Positions 7,985 to 17,226 of a DNA stretch of 64,000 nucleotides are shown one piece after another (within the stretch, counting starts at the first letter, position 1; each line of letters opens with the position of its first letter). This DNA is from Clostridiales bacterium. Its GTDB lineage: Bacteria > Bacillota > Clostridia > Lachnospirales > Lachnospiraceae. A program made the translations under genes and the position numbers. The notes below the pieces were generated by a model. That model ran no database searches. It worked only from the letters and a program-made list of their open reading frames with translations, and was not told the origin of the DNA. The stretch is from NCBI GenBank assembly GCA_012519905.1, contig JAAYPG010000066.1, positions 1-64,000 of the forward strand. The letters are read 5' to 3'.

Positions 7985-8809
7985 GTGTTCGAAATACTTA
8001 AAGCTATCTTACTTGGTATTGTAGAAGGTATAACAGAATGGCTTCCAATTAGTAGTACAGGGCATATGATTCTAGTGGAAGAATTCGTTGAATTTAAGGC
8101 TAGTGCTGAGTTTATGGAGATGTTTCGTGTGGTAATACAGTTGGGGGCAATTCTAGCTGTTGTCTTGTTATATTTTAATAAATTAAATCCGTTTTCATTT
8201 AAAAAATCAAAAGAAGAAAAAATGGATACCATGGCTATCTGGTATAAGGTCATAATAGGAGTAATACCTGCAGGAATATTGGGAGTTCTCTTTGATGATT
8301 GGTTTGACCAGCATTTTTATAATTATATAATGGTAGCAGTCATGCTGATTGTATACGGTGTTTTGTTTATAATGATTGAAAATCGTAATAAAGATAGAGA
8401 TACTAAGATTAACAGCTTTAATGATTTGACCTATAAGACTGCATTTTTAATAGGTATTATACAGGTCTTGTCCTTGATGCCAGGAACCTCCCGTTCAGGA
8501 GTAACCATACTGGGGGCAATATTACTTGGGTGCTCCCGTAGTATAGCTGCTGAATATTCATTCTTTCTATCGATACCTATTATGTTTGGAGCCAGTGCTC
8601 TAAAGCTATTAAAGTTTGGTTTAGACTTTACAAGTATGGAGCTTGCAGTATTATTAACAGGTATGGCAGTGGCTTTTATCGTATCTATAGTTGCTATAAA
8701 ATTCCTTATGAGCTATATTAAGCGTAATGACTTTAAGGCCTTTGGCTGGTATAGGATTGCGCTGGGAATATTGGTGGTAGGATATTTTATAACTAATAGA
8801 ACATTTTAA
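7985..8809 (+). CDS. uppP: undecaprenyl-diphosphatase UppP (BacA)
   Basis: The 274-residue membrane protein has both UppP signatures: [20 protein letters not shown] near the N-terminus and [11 protein letters not shown] in the middle, with about eight membrane segments. It removes a phosphate from undecaprenyl pyrophosphate to recycle the lipid carrier for peptidoglycan synthesis and confers bacitracin tolerance. I place the start at GTG 7985 (protein begins [10 protein letters not shown], the normal family start), 6-7 bases after GAAGGGAG; an upstream in-frame GTG at 7940 would add 15 unusual residues without a binding site. A muramidase gene follows 62 bp downstream, keeping the cell-wall theme. 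Confidence 0.95.
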   Translation: MFEILKAILLGIVEGITEWLPISSTGHMILVEEFVEFKASAEFMEMFRVVIQLGAILAVVLLYFNKLNPFSFKKSKEEKMDTMAIWYKVIIGVIPAGILGVLFDDWFDQHFYNYIMVAVMLIVYGVLFIMIENRNKDRDTKINSFNDLTYKTAFLIGIIQVLSLMPGTSRSGVTILGAILLGCSRSIAAEYSFFLSIPIMFGASALKLLKFGLDFTSMELAVLLTGMAVAFIVSIVAIKFLMSYIKRNDFKAFGWYRIALGILVVGYFITNRTF

Positions 8810-8871
8810 ATTATATTAGTTGGTAAATCTTGATACTAAGGCATATCGGCTATATATGAAAGAGGAAGGTT

Positions 8872-10503
8872 ATGGATAAGAAAAAATTAATATTTTACGG
8901 AGTTTCCATAGTTGTATCTGCTGTAGTTCTTGTGTATATAATCGTATTTGCTAGTAGAATCTTTAAAACAGAAGAAAATAATAATAATGAGATTGAAGCT
9001 AATATTCAGACTAATGACCATGATAATAATGATGAATCTGCTCCAGATAATTCTATTGATTTAGAAGATGAGGAGCCAGATCTAAGCATGCTAAAGGGTA
9101 ATGGTCACTCAAATAATGAAGATATAGATTTAGGTGATGAGGAGGATACTGAAAATATTGATAATGAAGAAGCAGATAAAGAAAGCGTATATGATGATGA
9201 GCTAGATAATGAAGCTGTTAGTCCCAAGCCTGAACAGCTTGTTGATGCAGAGGATCCCCAAGAAGAGGGTAGTTCAGGGGTTAGTATGGATGTAAGGGAT
9301 ATAAAGAATTCAAAGAATGAAACAGATGATATCACCTATGGTATAGATGTGGCAAAATGGCAAGGGGTTATAGACTGGGCTAAGGTTAAGGAGGCCGGTG
9401 TGGAATTTGCCATGATACGGGTGGGATATAGAACTCAGATTAGTGGAGAAATTACAGAGGACCCATATGCTAAATACAACTTACAGCAGGCGGGTAAGCA
9501 AGGTATCAAGCTTGGTGCCTATTTCTTTTCAACGGCTATTAATGAAAAGGAAGCCGAGGAAGAGGCTAGATGGGTTACTGATTTTATTGCACCCTATAAG
9601 ATTACCTATCCTGTAGCCTATAACTGTGAGGGCTTTACGGATCCAAATAATAGACAGTATAAGCTGACCAAGGAGGAAAGATCAAATCTAGCTACAGTAT
9701 TTCTTGATTTTGTTAAGGATAAGGGTTATTTGCCTATGTTCTATGCTTCAAAAAATGAGCTTGAGGACAACAGGGATTGGGATAAGGATCTATTAACAAA
9801 AAAATATAGGATATGGGTTGCACAATATCCTGATCAACTAGCGCTTAACTCCAAATCCTCGTATACCGACCTACATGAAATGTGGCAATATACCAATAAT
9901 GGAAAGGTACCTGGTATTAAGGGTTCGGTTGACCTAAATATTGCTTATTTTGGATTTGAAAAGGCTGCAGCTCCTAAGGATGATACTCCAGTAGACGAGG
10001 TTAGTGCTGATCCTTTAGCACTTATTAGTTTTAAGGAGGTAAATGAGACTGTGACTGCTAAGGAACTAACAAATCTTCGCGACATTCCTGGTACAGATAC
10101 GGGTAGCAAGGTGATTGAGGTTCTATATTATGGTGATCAGGCAAGGCGGACTGGGATAGGAGATAACGGATGGTCAAGAGTGGAATATAAGGGAAAAACC
10201 TTATATGCTGTAACTGATTATCTTACAACAAATCTAAACTACCAAGAGCAATTAAAGCCCAGTTTAGAGAATCCAGAAGCAGGAATAACATTTACAGAGG
10301 TGAATGAGAAAGTAACAGCCAAGATTGTAACTAATCTAAGATTGGTCCCTAGTACCGATAGTGACGATACCATTGTAGTAGCCTTAGAAAATGGACAGGT
10401 CGCACTAAGGACAGGTATAGGTAGTAATGGTTGGTCAAGAATAGAATATGAGGGTCAGCTTCTATATGCTGTAACTAATTATCTTGAGTTAATAGAAGAA
10501 TAG
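8872..10503 (+). CDS. membrane-anchored GH25 muramidase with two SH3-like domains
   Basis: The 543-residue protein has an N-terminal membrane anchor (residues about 6-28), a long acidic Asp/Glu/Asn-rich linker to about residue 150, a GH25 lysozyme domain (GIDVAKWQGVIDWAKVKEAG to YFGFEKAA, about 158-365) and two SH3b repeats beginning VNETVTAKELTNLR and VNEKVTAKIVTNLR. GH25 enzymes cut the MurNAc-GlcNAc bond of peptidoglycan. The catalytic Asp-x-Glu of the family reads Asn-Cys-Glu here (PVAYNCEGF), so Glu is kept but the Asp is not. The linker suggests that the enzyme reaches across the cell surface. Located after uppP, probably in one unit. Confidence 0.88.
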   Translation: MDKKKLIFYGVSIVVSAVVLVYIIVFASRIFKTEENNNNEIEANIQTNDHDNNDESAPDNSIDLEDEEPDLSMLKGNGHSNNEDIDLGDEEDTENIDNEEADKESVYDDELDNEAVSPKPEQLVDAEDPQEEGSSGVSMDVRDIKNSKNETDDITYGIDVAKWQGVIDWAKVKEAGVEFAMIRVGYRTQISGEITEDPYAKYNLQQAGKQGIKLGAYFFSTAINEKEAEEEARWVTDFIAPYKITYPVAYNCEGFTDPNNRQYKLTKEERSNLATVFLDFVKDKGYLPMFYASKNELEDNRDWDKDLLTKKYRIWVAQYPDQLALNSKSSYTDLHEMWQYTNNGKVPGIKGSVDLNIAYFGFEKAAAPKDDTPVDEVSADPLALISFKEVNETVTAKELTNLRDIPGTDTGSKVIEVLYYGDQARRTGIGDNGWSRVEYKGKTLYAVTDYLTTNLNYQEQLKPSLENPEAGITFTEVNEKVTAKIVTNLRLVPSTDSDDTIVVALENGQVALRTGIGSNGWSRIEYEGQLLYAVTNYLELIEE

Positions 10504-10565
10504 GAAGGTTAGAAGGACAGTTCTTTACAATAAGCAGTTTATTTTAGTGACTAGGGAGGATATAT

Positions 10566-12296
10566 ATGGGACAGAAGATACAAAAAAGTACCCCTGAGAG
10601 AGAGCTTTGGGCACAATATGATGCACTGCAGCTGGGTTCCGGTTGGGATGAAAAGGATATTACTAAGCCACAGATACTTATAGAGGATGTATACGGTGAC
10701 AGCCATCCGGGAAGTGTGCATCTTAATCAATTGACTGAGCAGGCAAAATACGGTGTCTTTGAATGCGGAGCTTATCCAGCACATTTTCATGCTACAGATA
10801 TATGTGACGGTTGTGCCCAAGGGCATGATGGAATGAATTATATACTAGCTTCTAGGGAAGCTATATGCGATATGGTAGAGATACATGGATCTGCTACTCC
10901 TTGGGATGGACTGATACTTACCTCCTCCTGTGATAAATCAGTGCCAGCTCATCTGAAAGCAGCGGCAAGGCTTGATATTCCCACCATATTTATTCCTGGT
11001 GGAAGTATGAGACCCAGCCCCTATATGGCTACCTCTATGAAGGCAGGAGATATTTCCTTAAGACAAAAGAGAGAGGGGCAGATATCTGAGCAAGAGGTAA
11101 GAGATTATAAGATAACGGGCTGTCCTTCCTATGGTGCCTGTGCATTCTTAGGAACAGCCAGTACTATGCAATGTATGGCTGAAGCCTTGGGTTTAGCTCT
11201 ACCGGGTAGTGCTCTTGTACCTGCAACTATGAGAGATATCCTTCAGTATTCTAGAGATGCAGGAAGAAGGATTATGGATTTGGTAAATCGGGGCATAAAA
11301 GCAAGCATGATTATGACTAAAGAGGCCTTCTACAATGCATTTGTTATTCACAGTGCAATTGGTGGATCAACTAATGCTATGATACATATGCCTTCTATAG
11401 CTAGAGAGCTGGGAATTATATTAGATCCAGAAGAAATTGATGAAATTAATCATAAGATTCCTCATATGGTTAATGTAACACCTAGCGGTGAGTTTCCTAC
11501 GGAAGCCTTTTGGTTTGCTGGGGCTATACCGATGGTTCAGCTATATCTTAAGGACTATCTTAATCTAGATGTAATGACTGTAACAGGTAAGAGTCTGGGA
11601 GAAAACCTAGAGGATTTACAAAGGGAGAATTTCTTTGCCCGTAATTTGGGCTATCTAGCCAATTATGGCCTTACTAGAGAAGATTTAATAATACCCCCTG
11701 ATAAAGCCGATGAGATGGGTTCAATTGCTGTATTGAAGGGTAATATAGCTCCAGAGGGTTCTGTTGTAAAGTACTCAGCCTGTGATAAAAAACTATATAA
11801 GCATAGGGGGCCTGCCAGAGTATTTGATTCTGAGGAGGAGGCCCATAGGGCAGTAGTTAAAGGGGAAATTAATCCAGGTGATATGATAGTTATACGCTAT
11901 GAAGGACCAAGAGGTTCTGGTATGCCTGAGATGTTTATGACTACAGAGGCTATAGTGTGTGATCCGAGGCTAAATGGTACTGTGTCACTAATAACAGACG
12001 GAAGATTCTCTGGAGCAACCAGGGGGGCTGCCATCGGCCATATATCACCGGAGGCAGCAGTAGGTGGACCCTTAGCATATATTAGAGAAGGTGATATCAT
12101 TGAATATGATATCCAGGCCAGACAAATCAATTGTGTAGGTATTAAAGGTAGCTTAAAAGAGCCTGTAGAGATTGAAAAGATACTAAAAGAACGGGCCAAT
12201 AGGGAAGGAATTGCTCCTAGACCTGTAAGAAAAGGACTTTTAAAGCGTTATACATCCCTTGCTTTATCAGCCATGGAAGGTGCAGGTTACGAATAA
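10566..12296 (+). CDS. IlvD/Edd-family dehydratase, probably a sugar-acid (aldonate) dehydratase
   Basis: The 576-residue protein belongs to the Fe-S dehydratase superfamily that includes dihydroxy-acid and 6-phosphogluconate dehydratase. Visible cluster-region cysteines lie in [31 protein letters not shown] and [18 protein letters not shown]; further family motifs are [27 protein letters not shown] and [21 protein letters not shown]. The first motifs differ from true IlvD and the partner gene is a DapA-type aldolase, as in the YjhG/YjhH and YagF/YagE pairs for pentonate breakdown. I infer an aldonate such as xylonate or arabinonate as substrate; the exact acid cannot be read from the sequence. 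Start has GGGAGG 6 bases upstream. Confidence 0.85.
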   Translation: MGQKIQKSTPERELWAQYDALQLGSGWDEKDITKPQILIEDVYGDSHPGSVHLNQLTEQAKYGVFECGAYPAHFHATDICDGCAQGHDGMNYILASREAICDMVEIHGSATPWDGLILTSSCDKSVPAHLKAAARLDIPTIFIPGGSMRPSPYMATSMKAGDISLRQKREGQISEQEVRDYKITGCPSYGACAFLGTASTMQCMAEALGLALPGSALVPATMRDILQYSRDAGRRIMDLVNRGIKASMIMTKEAFYNAFVIHSAIGGSTNAMIHMPSIARELGIILDPEEIDEINHKIPHMVNVTPSGEFPTEAFWFAGAIPMVQLYLKDYLNLDVMTVTGKSLGENLEDLQRENFFARNLGYLANYGLTREDLIIPPDKADEMGSIAVLKGNIAPEGSVVKYSACDKKLYKHRGPARVFDSEEEAHRAVVKGEINPGDMIVIRYEGPRGSGMPEMFMTTEAIVCDPRLNGTVSLITDGRFSGATRGAAIGHISPEAAVGGPLAYIREGDIIEYDIQARQINCVGIKGSLKEPVEIEKILKERANREGIAPRPVRKGLLKRYTSLALSAMEGAGYE

Positions 12297-12303
12297 GAGA
12301 ACT

Positions 12304-12393
12304 GTACCAGGTACAAAGACAGAGATGATCTGTACCAGGTACCAAAGTCAGTACCTGGTACAGACGAAAGGTACAAAAACCGGCACCCGGTAC
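12304..12393. repeat. GTACC-N-GGTAC palindrome cluster A
   Basis: Four copies of the 11-bp palindrome GTACCNGGTAC stand at 12304-12314, 12332-12342, 12351-12361 and (one mismatch, GCACCCGGTAC) 12383-12393, with an extra half site GGTAC at 12370. CTGTACCAGGTAC at 12330-12342 and its perfect inverse at 12351-12363 form a 13-bp stem with an 8-base loop. The cluster fills the gap between the dehydratase and aldolase genes. The same element recurs at 52802-52915 and 55115-55202. Confidence 0.9.
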
Positions 12394-12425
12394 AGAAGAA
12401 TTGAAGAAGTTGAAAGGAGAAAGTG

Positions 12426-13325
12426 ATGAAGGCTAGATTTATTACGCCGGTTGTTACGGCTTTTGATAATAATTATAATCTTGATATTGAAGCGAATCAT
12501 AGAATATGGGATTTTGTTATAGAGGGTGGTATAGACGGTATTATTCTAATGGGTAGTACAGGTGAATTCTTTGCCATGACAATGGAGCAGAAGAAGGAGC
12601 TTATTGTTGAGGCGGTTAAACATATAGATCACAGGGTTCCCCTTATCGTTGGTACTGGATGTATGAGGCAGGATGATACTATTGAATTAACCAAATTTGC
12701 CAAGGATAAAGGGGCTGATGGGGTAATCATCGTACCTCCCTACTATTTTTCCTTGTCTGAATCTAGTGTAGAAGACTATTTTGATGCAATTGCTGGTGCG
12801 GTGGACACTAATATATATATCTATAATTACCCAGAACGAACAGGTTATGACTTGACGCCTGAGCTGATGCTTAGGCTTCGAAGAAAGCATGATAATATAG
12901 TTGGCTGTAAGGATACAGTAGTGGATTTTGCTCATACCCGTAGGCTTATAGACACCATACTTCCTGAGTTTACTGATTTTGAAATATATTCAGGTTATGA
13001 TGATAATTTCGCTCATAATGTCTTGAGCGGGGGGAGTGGAGTTATAGGCGGACTTACTAATGTGGCTCCTGAGGTTGGCTCAGGCTGGGTAAAAGCCTTC
13101 CATGAAAATGATATAGAAAAGATATCATTCTATCAAAAACAAATGGACATTTTGGCGCAGCTTTTTGAATTCGGAATACCCTTCGTACCCTTAGTTAAGA
13201 AGGCTATGGTGCTCCGAGGAATATCTATGGAGGATGTAGTCACGCCACCACTAGAAAAGCCTAGCAAAGATCACATCTTACGAATAAAGGAAATCTTAAG
13301 AAGAGTAAATATCTTATCCGAATAA
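12426..13325 (+). CDS. DapA-family class I aldolase, probably a 2-keto-3-deoxy-sugar-acid aldolase
   Basis: The 299-residue TIM-barrel protein carries the dihydrodipicolinate synthase/N-acetylneuraminate lyase motifs: GSTGEFFAMT, the Tyr of YNYPERTGYDL, and the Schiff-base Lys in NIVGCKDTVVDF. Such enzymes make or split a C-C bond with pyruvate. Because it follows a sugar-acid dehydratase, cleavage of a 2-keto-3-deoxy acid to pyruvate plus an aldehyde is more likely than lysine synthesis. Start at ATG 12426 (MKARFITPV), 5 bases after AAGGAGA; the GTG three bases earlier is too close to that site. A hairpin terminator follows. Confidence 0.85.
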   Translation: MKARFITPVVTAFDNNYNLDIEANHRIWDFVIEGGIDGIILMGSTGEFFAMTMEQKKELIVEAVKHIDHRVPLIVGTGCMRQDDTIELTKFAKDKGADGVIIVPPYYFSLSESSVEDYFDAIAGAVDTNIYIYNYPERTGYDLTPELMLRLRRKHDNIVGCKDTVVDFAHTRRLIDTILPEFTDFEIYSGYDDNFAHNVLSGGSGVIGGLTNVAPEVGSGWVKAFHENDIEKISFYQKQMDILAQLFEFGIPFVPLVKKAMVLRGISMEDVVTPPLEKPSKDHILRIKEILRRVNILSE

Positions 13326-13331
13326 GAACAA

Positions 13332-13391
13332 GCCCTGATATGTATAGTCGTTACAGACTTTTTAGTCCTTTAAAGACATACATATCAGGGC
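13332..13391. terminator. bidirectional terminator between aldolase and CofE-like gene
   Basis: GCCCTGATATGTAT at 13332-13345 pairs perfectly with 13378-13391, with partly paired AGTC/GACT segments inside, followed by ATTTTAT. It sits between two convergent genes. Confidence 0.75.
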
Positions 13392-13409
13392 ATTTTATAT
13401 GGTTTTCTC

Positions 13410-14600
13410 TTACTTAGTATAATTATCAAAATATCCCTGAACCAGCACGATAGGTGTTCCCTTATCACCGCTTCCGGAGGTGAGATCACATAGGGAGCCT
13501 ATTAAATCAGTTAAACGCCTTGGTGTAGTACCTTGGGATGCCATATCTCCCACAAGATTATCCCCTTTGTGACGTATATATTCAGAGATGGCTTCCTTTA
13601 ACTCATCGCCCTTTAGATGGGCAAAATCATTATCAGCAAGGTATTTTAGTTTGACTTCATTAGGCTGTCCTTCTAAACCACTGGTGTAAGCAGGAGATAC
13701 GACAGGATCTGCTAGTTCCCATATCTTACCGATGGGGTCTTTGAAGGCTCCATCGCCATATACCATGGCTTCTACATGTTTACCTGTAAGTTTATAAAAT
13801 GCTTTACTGATTCCGTCCACAATTGGTTGGCATTCACGGGGAAAGAGCTTGACTGTATCCTCTGTTGCTCTATTGCAGCCTAAAAGTCCATAGGCTTCAT
13901 TATAGCCGCTACCATCTATAGATGAGGTAAGGATATCATCAAGACTATAGATAGTTATTGCCCCGGCCTCCTTAAGAAGTCTTTTGGTTCTTTCTCTAGA
14001 GTGGACATCACAAGATAGGACATGCTTGGTGTTCTTTAGAATTGCACGACAATCATTTGCTAGTAGTATATCAACTTCACAGTCCTCGTCTTTAATAATG
14101 TTTTTATAATATTCAATATAATCTACACCTGTAAAAGGATGTTTATAGCAACCAAAAAGTTGACGATAATTCTCTTCGGTTAATACATCAGTCCATGGAT
14201 TAACGCCCTTTTCATCCAGTGTATCTAAATCTACAAGATGGTTCCCCACCTCATCTGAGGGATAGCTAAGTAGTAGGGTGATTTTTTTTGCCCCTCTAGC
14301 AATTCCCTTAAGGCAGGTGGCGAATCTATTTCTACTTAGGATAGGAAAAATCACACCAATATTTTCATTGCCGAACTTGCTTCTGATATCCGATGCTATA
14401 TGGTCGACGGAGGCATAGTTTCCTTGTGCTCTAGCAACTACAGCTTCAGTCACAGCTACGATATCTCTATCGCCTATCTGAAAACCTTCATTTTCTGCTG
14501 CATCTAGCACACTTTTTACAACGATATCTACTATATCGTCACCTTCTCTTATTATCGGTGCACGAACACCTCTTGATATAGTTCCTATATATCTTTCCAT
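13410..14600 (-). CDS. CofE-like protein (coenzyme F420-0:gamma-glutamyl ligase family)
   Basis: The 396-residue protein has the CofE-family layout: an N-terminal ISRGVRAPIIREGDDI segment, IGDRDIVAVTEAVVARAQGNYASV, and the central TGKHVEAMVYGDGAFKDPIGKIWELADP with acidic metal/nucleotide-binding residues. CofE adds glutamate to coenzyme F420 in archaea and actinobacteria; Clostridia of this type are not known to make F420 and I see no other cof gene here, so the true acceptor is unknown. I place the start at 14600 (MERYIGTIS), 8 bases after GAGGGAG; the longer frame adds nine residues but lacks a binding site. It is a single gene. Confidence 0.72.
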   Translation of the reverse strand: MERYIGTISRGVRAPIIREGDDIVDIVVKSVLDAAENEGFQIGDRDIVAVTEAVVARAQGNYASVDHIASDIRSKFGNENIGVIFPILSRNRFATCLKGIARGAKKITLLLSYPSDEVGNHLVDLDTLDEKGVNPWTDVLTEENYRQLFGCYKHPFTGVDYIEYYKNIIKDEDCEVDILLANDCRAILKNTKHVLSCDVHSRERTKRLLKEAGAITIYSLDDILTSSIDGSGYNEAYGLLGCNRATEDTVKLFPRECQPIVDGISKAFYKLTGKHVEAMVYGDGAFKDPIGKIWELADPVVSPAYTSGLEGQPNEVKLKYLADNDFAHLKGDELKEAISEYIRHKGDNLVGDMASQGTTPRRLTDLIGSLCDLTSGSGDKGTPIVLVQGYFDNYTK

Positions 14601-14788
14601 TTTACACACTCCCTCATTTACCTTCATACTTTATTTATTATCATATCGAAGTTGATTTAATCACCATATTATTATAGCATTGGTTATCACTTTAGTAAAA
14701 CTAATAGTTATTATACATACCATAAGTCTGACTTATACTTGCGGAGTGTTTTTAAATAATAGGACGCAATTTCTTATTACAATGAAAT

Positions 14789-14822
14789 AAGGGATACATA
14801 GCCAATGGCTATATATCCCTTT
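14789..14822 (-). terminator. terminator after the GH43 gene
   Basis: AAGGGATA...TATCCCTT with TAGCCA/TGGCTA as inner pairs forms a hairpin 43 bases beyond the GH43 stop on the minus strand. Confidence 0.65.
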
Positions 14823-14864
14823 TGTTTAACTATTATTATGTTCTTAACTAGCTTAGTTATTAGT

Positions 14865-15845
14865 TTAGTTATAAGGATGAATTGTCTGGATAGTTCCATC
14901 CTCGTTATACTTTAATTCTGTAAATTTAATAGAACGTCTTGAATCAATGCCACCGGATAATGATGCATCATGGTAGAAGAGATACCATTTACCCTTAAAC
15001 TCAACTACAGAATGATGGGTAGTCCAACCAATAACAGGCTCTAATATTCTTCCTCTGTATACAAAGGGGCCTGTAGGACTATCACTAGTAGCATATACGA
15101 TGTAGTGGCTTGTTCCTGTTGAATAGGTTAGATAATATGTTCCATTATACTTGTGTACCCATGGTGCCTCAAAGAAACGTCTGTCCTCATCGCCTGCCAA
15201 TAATGGCTTGTTATTCTCATCAAGAATTTTGGATTCTTTAAGTGGCTCCTTTAAGGAAATCATATCTTCATTTAACTCAGCTATATATACACTAAGAGCT
15301 TCTTCTTCTGGCTTCTGAGGTCCAGCGTCTGCAACAAATTCACCTGTTTGCCATTTTTCCAATTGTCCGCCCCAAATACCGCCTACATACATGTATGCCT
15401 TGCCATCGTCATCAATGAAGACAGCAGGATCGATACTAAAGGTACCTTCTATGTAGTTTGGTTCAGGTTTAAAAGGACCAGCAGGGCTTTTTGATGTTGC
15501 TACACCAATACGGAAGATTCCATCCTTGTCCTTAGCTGGAAAATAAAAATAATAGGTGCCATTCTTGTATGCTGCATCTGGAGCCCACATCTGTTGGCTG
15601 GCCCAAGGTACATCCTTAACATGAAGTACTTCACCATGATCTACAACGGGAGCATCAATATCATCCATAGAAAATACATGATAATCCTCCATTGCATATT
15701 GGTCTCCGCTGTCGTCTGACACGGCGTCGTGCTCTAAATCGTGAGAAGGATATATATATATCTTATCTTCGAACACGTGAGCAGATGGATCAGCAGTATA
15801 GAGATGTGTTACTAATGGTTCGTTCTGTTTAGCGTGTTTATTCAT
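14865..15845 (-). CDS. glycoside hydrolase family 43, cytoplasmic
   Basis: The 326-residue protein shows a five-bladed propeller GH43 pattern with its three acidic residues: Asp in LYTADPSAHVFEDKIYIYPS (base), Asp in SIDPAVFIDDDGKAYMY (pKa modulator) and Glu in RRFFEAPWVHKYNGTYYLTY (acid). Family members are beta-xylosidases and alpha-arabinofuranosidases acting on hemicellulose fragments. There is no signal peptide, so it likely acts on oligosaccharides already taken up. Start at 15845 (MNKHAKQN), after GAGGAGA; the frame could begin six codons earlier but no binding site precedes that. It is a single gene, divergent from the ftsEX group. Confidence 0.9.
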   Translation of the reverse strand: MNKHAKQNEPLVTHLYTADPSAHVFEDKIYIYPSHDLEHDAVSDDSGDQYAMEDYHVFSMDDIDAPVVDHGEVLHVKDVPWASQQMWAPDAAYKNGTYYFYFPAKDKDGIFRIGVATSKSPAGPFKPEPNYIEGTFSIDPAVFIDDDGKAYMYVGGIWGGQLEKWQTGEFVADAGPQKPEEEALSVYIAELNEDMISLKEPLKESKILDENNKPLLAGDEDRRFFEAPWVHKYNGTYYLTYSTGTSHYIVYATSDSPTGPFVYRGRILEPVIGWTTHHSVVEFKGKWYLFYHDASLSGGIDSRRSIKFTELKYNEDGTIQTIHPYN

Positions 15846-16080
15846 CTGTATTCTCCTCGTCATAAATTATATTATTACATACTAATTATAACAAGGATTT
15901 ACAGACAAGCAAGGGGTAAGATGCTATTAATAATGAAATGTTTATAAAATATGTATTTTAAACCAGATATTTGAGAAATTGCTTTAATCATTTAGGATAA
16001 TAATGTATTATATAAACAGATATTCAACTAAAACTTGTAGGTAAATTAATGGAAAATATATAGGGAGGGTTCGTATAACA

Positions 16081-17208
16081 ATGAAAAAATGGAAATACTC
16101 ACTTATATTTATTCTTATAATTAGTCTAAGTATATGGGTAGAGCCCTACAAGGCTACAGGTGAGGTAAAACCTATTGAGGAGGTTAACCGACAGCTGCAG
16201 GGAATAAGCCAAGAGGAGCAAGAGACCTTGGAGAAACTCTTTATACTTACTCAGGAAATAGAGGAGATGGAGAGAGAGGAAGCAAGGATTACCGAGGAAA
16301 TAAATGATCTTATTGTAGAGATAGATGAACTAGATAAATCTATAACTAAGGAAGAGGAAAGTTATAATAGTAATCTAAAGATTATGGAGCAACTATTAAT
16401 AAGCTATCAGCGTGGTGGTCCAGCATCTTATCTAGATATACTTTTAAAGGCTGAGAACCTTACTAGCTTTATCAAAAGTTTGAATTTAATAAAGGATATT
16501 TCAAGAAATACTGGGGAGCTTTTAGCCACTATAGAAGAGAGCAAGCTAATACTTGAGGAAAGAAAGCAGAGTTTAGCAGATAGCGTAGCTAAGTTAGAGC
16601 TTAAAAGGGAAGAACTTCAAGAGCCTATAGCCGAAAGAAAGAGACTAGTAAAAGAGCAGGAGAATTACCTTGATTCCTTGTCTGAGGAAAAGGAATTATA
16701 TCAGCAACATCTTGATAATGTAAAGCTGATGTGGGACAATTTGAAGAAGCTCTTCTCTGAAATAGTAGATGAATATGCTCGGATAATAAATGAAGGGCAT
16801 TTTACTATGGAAGATCTGAATCTACAATTTTCATTCTTTAGCTTAAAAGGTTCCATACATGAGGATACATTTAATAGAATTATGAATGATAATTCTACAC
16901 TTTCAAGGATGGTATTCAGCTTTGGACAGGGTAGGGTAAGGCTTGAAGTACCTGATAATAGTTTGGTGCTTTATGGGTATTTTGAGTTGGGGGATACAAG
17001 CTCACTTTTATTTATTCCAGAAGAAGGAACATTCTACGGAATGGCTTTAGAGACAGAGTCTATCAATGAATTGTTTAAGGATGGACCACTTTTATTAGAT
17101 TTTGAACAAGTAGCTGGTGACCTGGTAACCATAGATATTAAGCTTAAGGATGTAGAGGTCGCAGATGGTTTTATTAGCTTTAGTATAGGCATCGGTTCTT
17201 TATTCTAG
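16081..17208 (+). CDS. exported coiled-coil protein, probable FtsEX partner (PcsB/CwlO/EnvC-like N-domain, no peptidase)
   Basis: The 375-residue protein has a signal peptide or N-terminal anchor (residues about 5-24) and a long charged coiled coil from about 35 to 245 (for example EIEEMEREEARITEEINDL), with QRGGPASYLDILLKAENLTSFIKSLN, a segment typical of the PcsB/EnvC-type coiled coil. The remaining 130 residues are strand-rich (RVRLEVPDNSLVLYGYF ... ISFSIGIGSLF) and show no CHAP, NlpC/P60 or M23 catalytic motif. It ends 18 bp before ftsE. FtsEX partners normally activate or are peptidoglycan hydrolases. I infer that this is a partner acting as scaffold or activator. Confidence 0.7.
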   Translation: MKKWKYSLIFILIISLSIWVEPYKATGEVKPIEEVNRQLQGISQEEQETLEKLFILTQEIEEMEREEARITEEINDLIVEIDELDKSITKEEESYNSNLKIMEQLLISYQRGGPASYLDILLKAENLTSFIKSLNLIKDISRNTGELLATIEESKLILEERKQSLADSVAKLELKREELQEPIAERKRLVKEQENYLDSLSEEKELYQQHLDNVKLMWDNLKKLFSEIVDEYARIINEGHFTMEDLNLQFSFFSLKGSIHEDTFNRIMNDNSTLSRMVFSFGQGRVRLEVPDNSLVLYGYFELGDTSSLLFIPEEGTFYGMALETESINELFKDGPLLLDFEQVAGDLVTIDIKLKDVEVADGFISFSIGIGSLF

Positions 17209-17226
17209 TTCAAAGGAGGAAAAACA

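Noticed and set aside
12304-12393. CRISPR-like array
   Set aside because: Repeats are only 11 bp, palindromic, unevenly spaced and lie in inverted pairs; no cas gene is nearby.
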